5,554 nucleotides of DNA from Methyloglobulus sp. (GTDB taxonomy: Bacteria > Pseudomonadota > Gammaproteobacteria > Methylococcales > Methylomonadaceae). The position numbers were made by a program, and so were the translations under genes. The DNA lies in NCBI GenBank assembly GCA_013140405.1, contig JABFSV010000330.1:1-5554 (forward strand). Reading direction: 5' to 3'. A model generated the notes under the pieces. That model was given only the letters and a program-made list of their open reading frames with translations. It was not told the origin of the DNA and did no database searches. Below are positions 4,991 to 5,554 of this stretch, piece by piece (positions within the stretch are counted from its first letter, which is position 1; each line of letters begins with the position of its first letter).

Positions 4991-5554
4991 CTATGCTGAC
5001 TGCATTTTGGTTTCCAAATGGGCAATGCGAATGGCGGCAGGTGGATGGCTGTAGTGGAATGCAGAATACAAGGGATCTGGTGTCAAAGTGCTGGCATTTT
5101 CTTCATACAACTTGACCAGTCCGCTAATCATTTTGATGGCTTTGGCATTGTCGGCGGCAAAATCGTCTGCCTCAAATTCAAATTTGCGCTGGAAATACGC
5201 GCTGATCGGTTGCATAAAAAAGGTGAATACAGGTGATACCAGCATGAACAATAATAGTGCGGCGGCATTGGATGGTTGCTGTACGCCTAAACCATTATAA
5301 AACCATTGCTCGTTAATTAACCAACCCAGGATTGCCAGGCTAATCAAGCTCATGACGGATGTCGCAACTAGCATTTTGATGACGTGTTTGCGTTTGAAAT
5401 GGCCCAGTTCATGGGCTAACACGGCTTCCAGCTCTTCCTCGTCCAGCGAATTCACCAAAGTGTCGAAGAACACGATACGCTTGTTATTACCCAATCCCGT
5501 GAAATAGGCATTGCCATGACCAGACCGCTTGGAGCCGTCCATGATGAAAATGCC
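4991..5554 (-). CDS. Ste24-type M48 metalloprotease, C-terminal part (5' end outside window)
   Basis: The open frame runs from the right window edge (reading G-I-F-I-M-D-G-S-K-R-S-G-H-G) to a TAG at 4993-4991. It covers about 187 residues, and no start is visible; the internal ATG at 5542 is not the real start. The HELGH motif (codons near 5413-5399) supplies two zinc ligands and the general base. FEFEADDFA (near 5182-5156) supplies the third ligand, aligned with E225 of HtpX. Hydrophobic segments lie between them (about 5380-5300 and 5270-5200). The tail YSHPPAAIRIAHLE is typical. Ste24/M48A-type proteins are usually about 410-420 aa, so somewhat over half is missing. In eukaryotes Ste24 trims CAAX proteins; the bacterial substrate is unknown, with a role in membrane-protein turnover likely. 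It is upstream of rsgA in the same transcript. Confidence 0.93.
   Translation of the reverse strand, partial: GIFIMDGSKRSGHGNAYFTGLGNNKRIVFFDTLVNSLDEEELEAVLAHELGHFKRKHVIKMLVATSVMSLISLAILGWLINEQWFYNGLGVQQPSNAAALLLFMLVSPVFTFFMQPISAYFQRKFEFEADDFAADNAKAIKMISGLVKLYEENASTLTPDPLYSAFHYSHPPAAIRIAHLETKMQSA

Noticed and set aside
4707..5054. 115-codon plus-strand frame crossing the rsgA/protease junction.
   Set aside because: It is antisense to two clearly conserved proteins, has no ribosome binding site and its product resembles nothing; it is a shadow of the opposite strand.

Overview
The window looks like chromosomal DNA of a gammaproteobacterium with a fairly AT-rich genome. The HtpX, RsgA and Ste24-like proteins are all of proteobacterial type. 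A degenerate GTCATTCC-type palindromic repeat and a small acidic coiled-coil protein would fit a methanotroph-like lineage (Methylococcales), but that placement is inference. No phage, IS element, CRISPR array, tRNA or rRNA gene was seen.

Layout from left to right. (1) Positions 1-16 hold the first five codons of a minus-strand gene with a strong ribosome binding site; the rest lies outside the window. (2) Positions 17-130 are a compact divergent control region with a 19-bp near-palindrome and a good sigma-32-type (heat-shock) promoter. (3) htpX (131-1009, +) encodes the membrane zinc protease HtpX. (4) Positions 1010-1200 are a convergent intergenic region with a terminator-like hairpin and an 89-bp imperfect palindromic (REP/MITE-like) element. 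(5) Positions 1201-2955 (-) encode a complete six-TM ABC exporter half-transporter of unknown substrate. (6) Positions 2956-3345 are a 390-bp divergent region with no gene but several dyads and repeated words. (7) Two small plus-strand genes follow: a 68-aa membrane protein (3346-3552) and a 110-aa acidic, Arg/His/Cys-free coiled-coil protein with a near-ideal Shine-Dalgarno (3617-3949). (8) Positions 3950-4090 are a second convergent intergenic region with two hairpins. (9) rsgA (4091-4987, -) and the 3' part of a Ste24-type M48 protease gene (4991 to the window end, -) are separated by 3 nt and are probably co-transcribed, protease first.

Membrane proteostasis recurs: two M48 metalloproteases of different subfamilies (HtpX and Ste24-like) sit at the two ends, and the former has a heat-shock promoter. 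RsgA is a ribosome biogenesis GTPase. The least understood part is the two-gene small-protein cassette at 3346-3949, which may act at the envelope under stress; this is inference. Most genes here are ordinary housekeeping or accessory genes, and no clearly new multi-gene system is evident.
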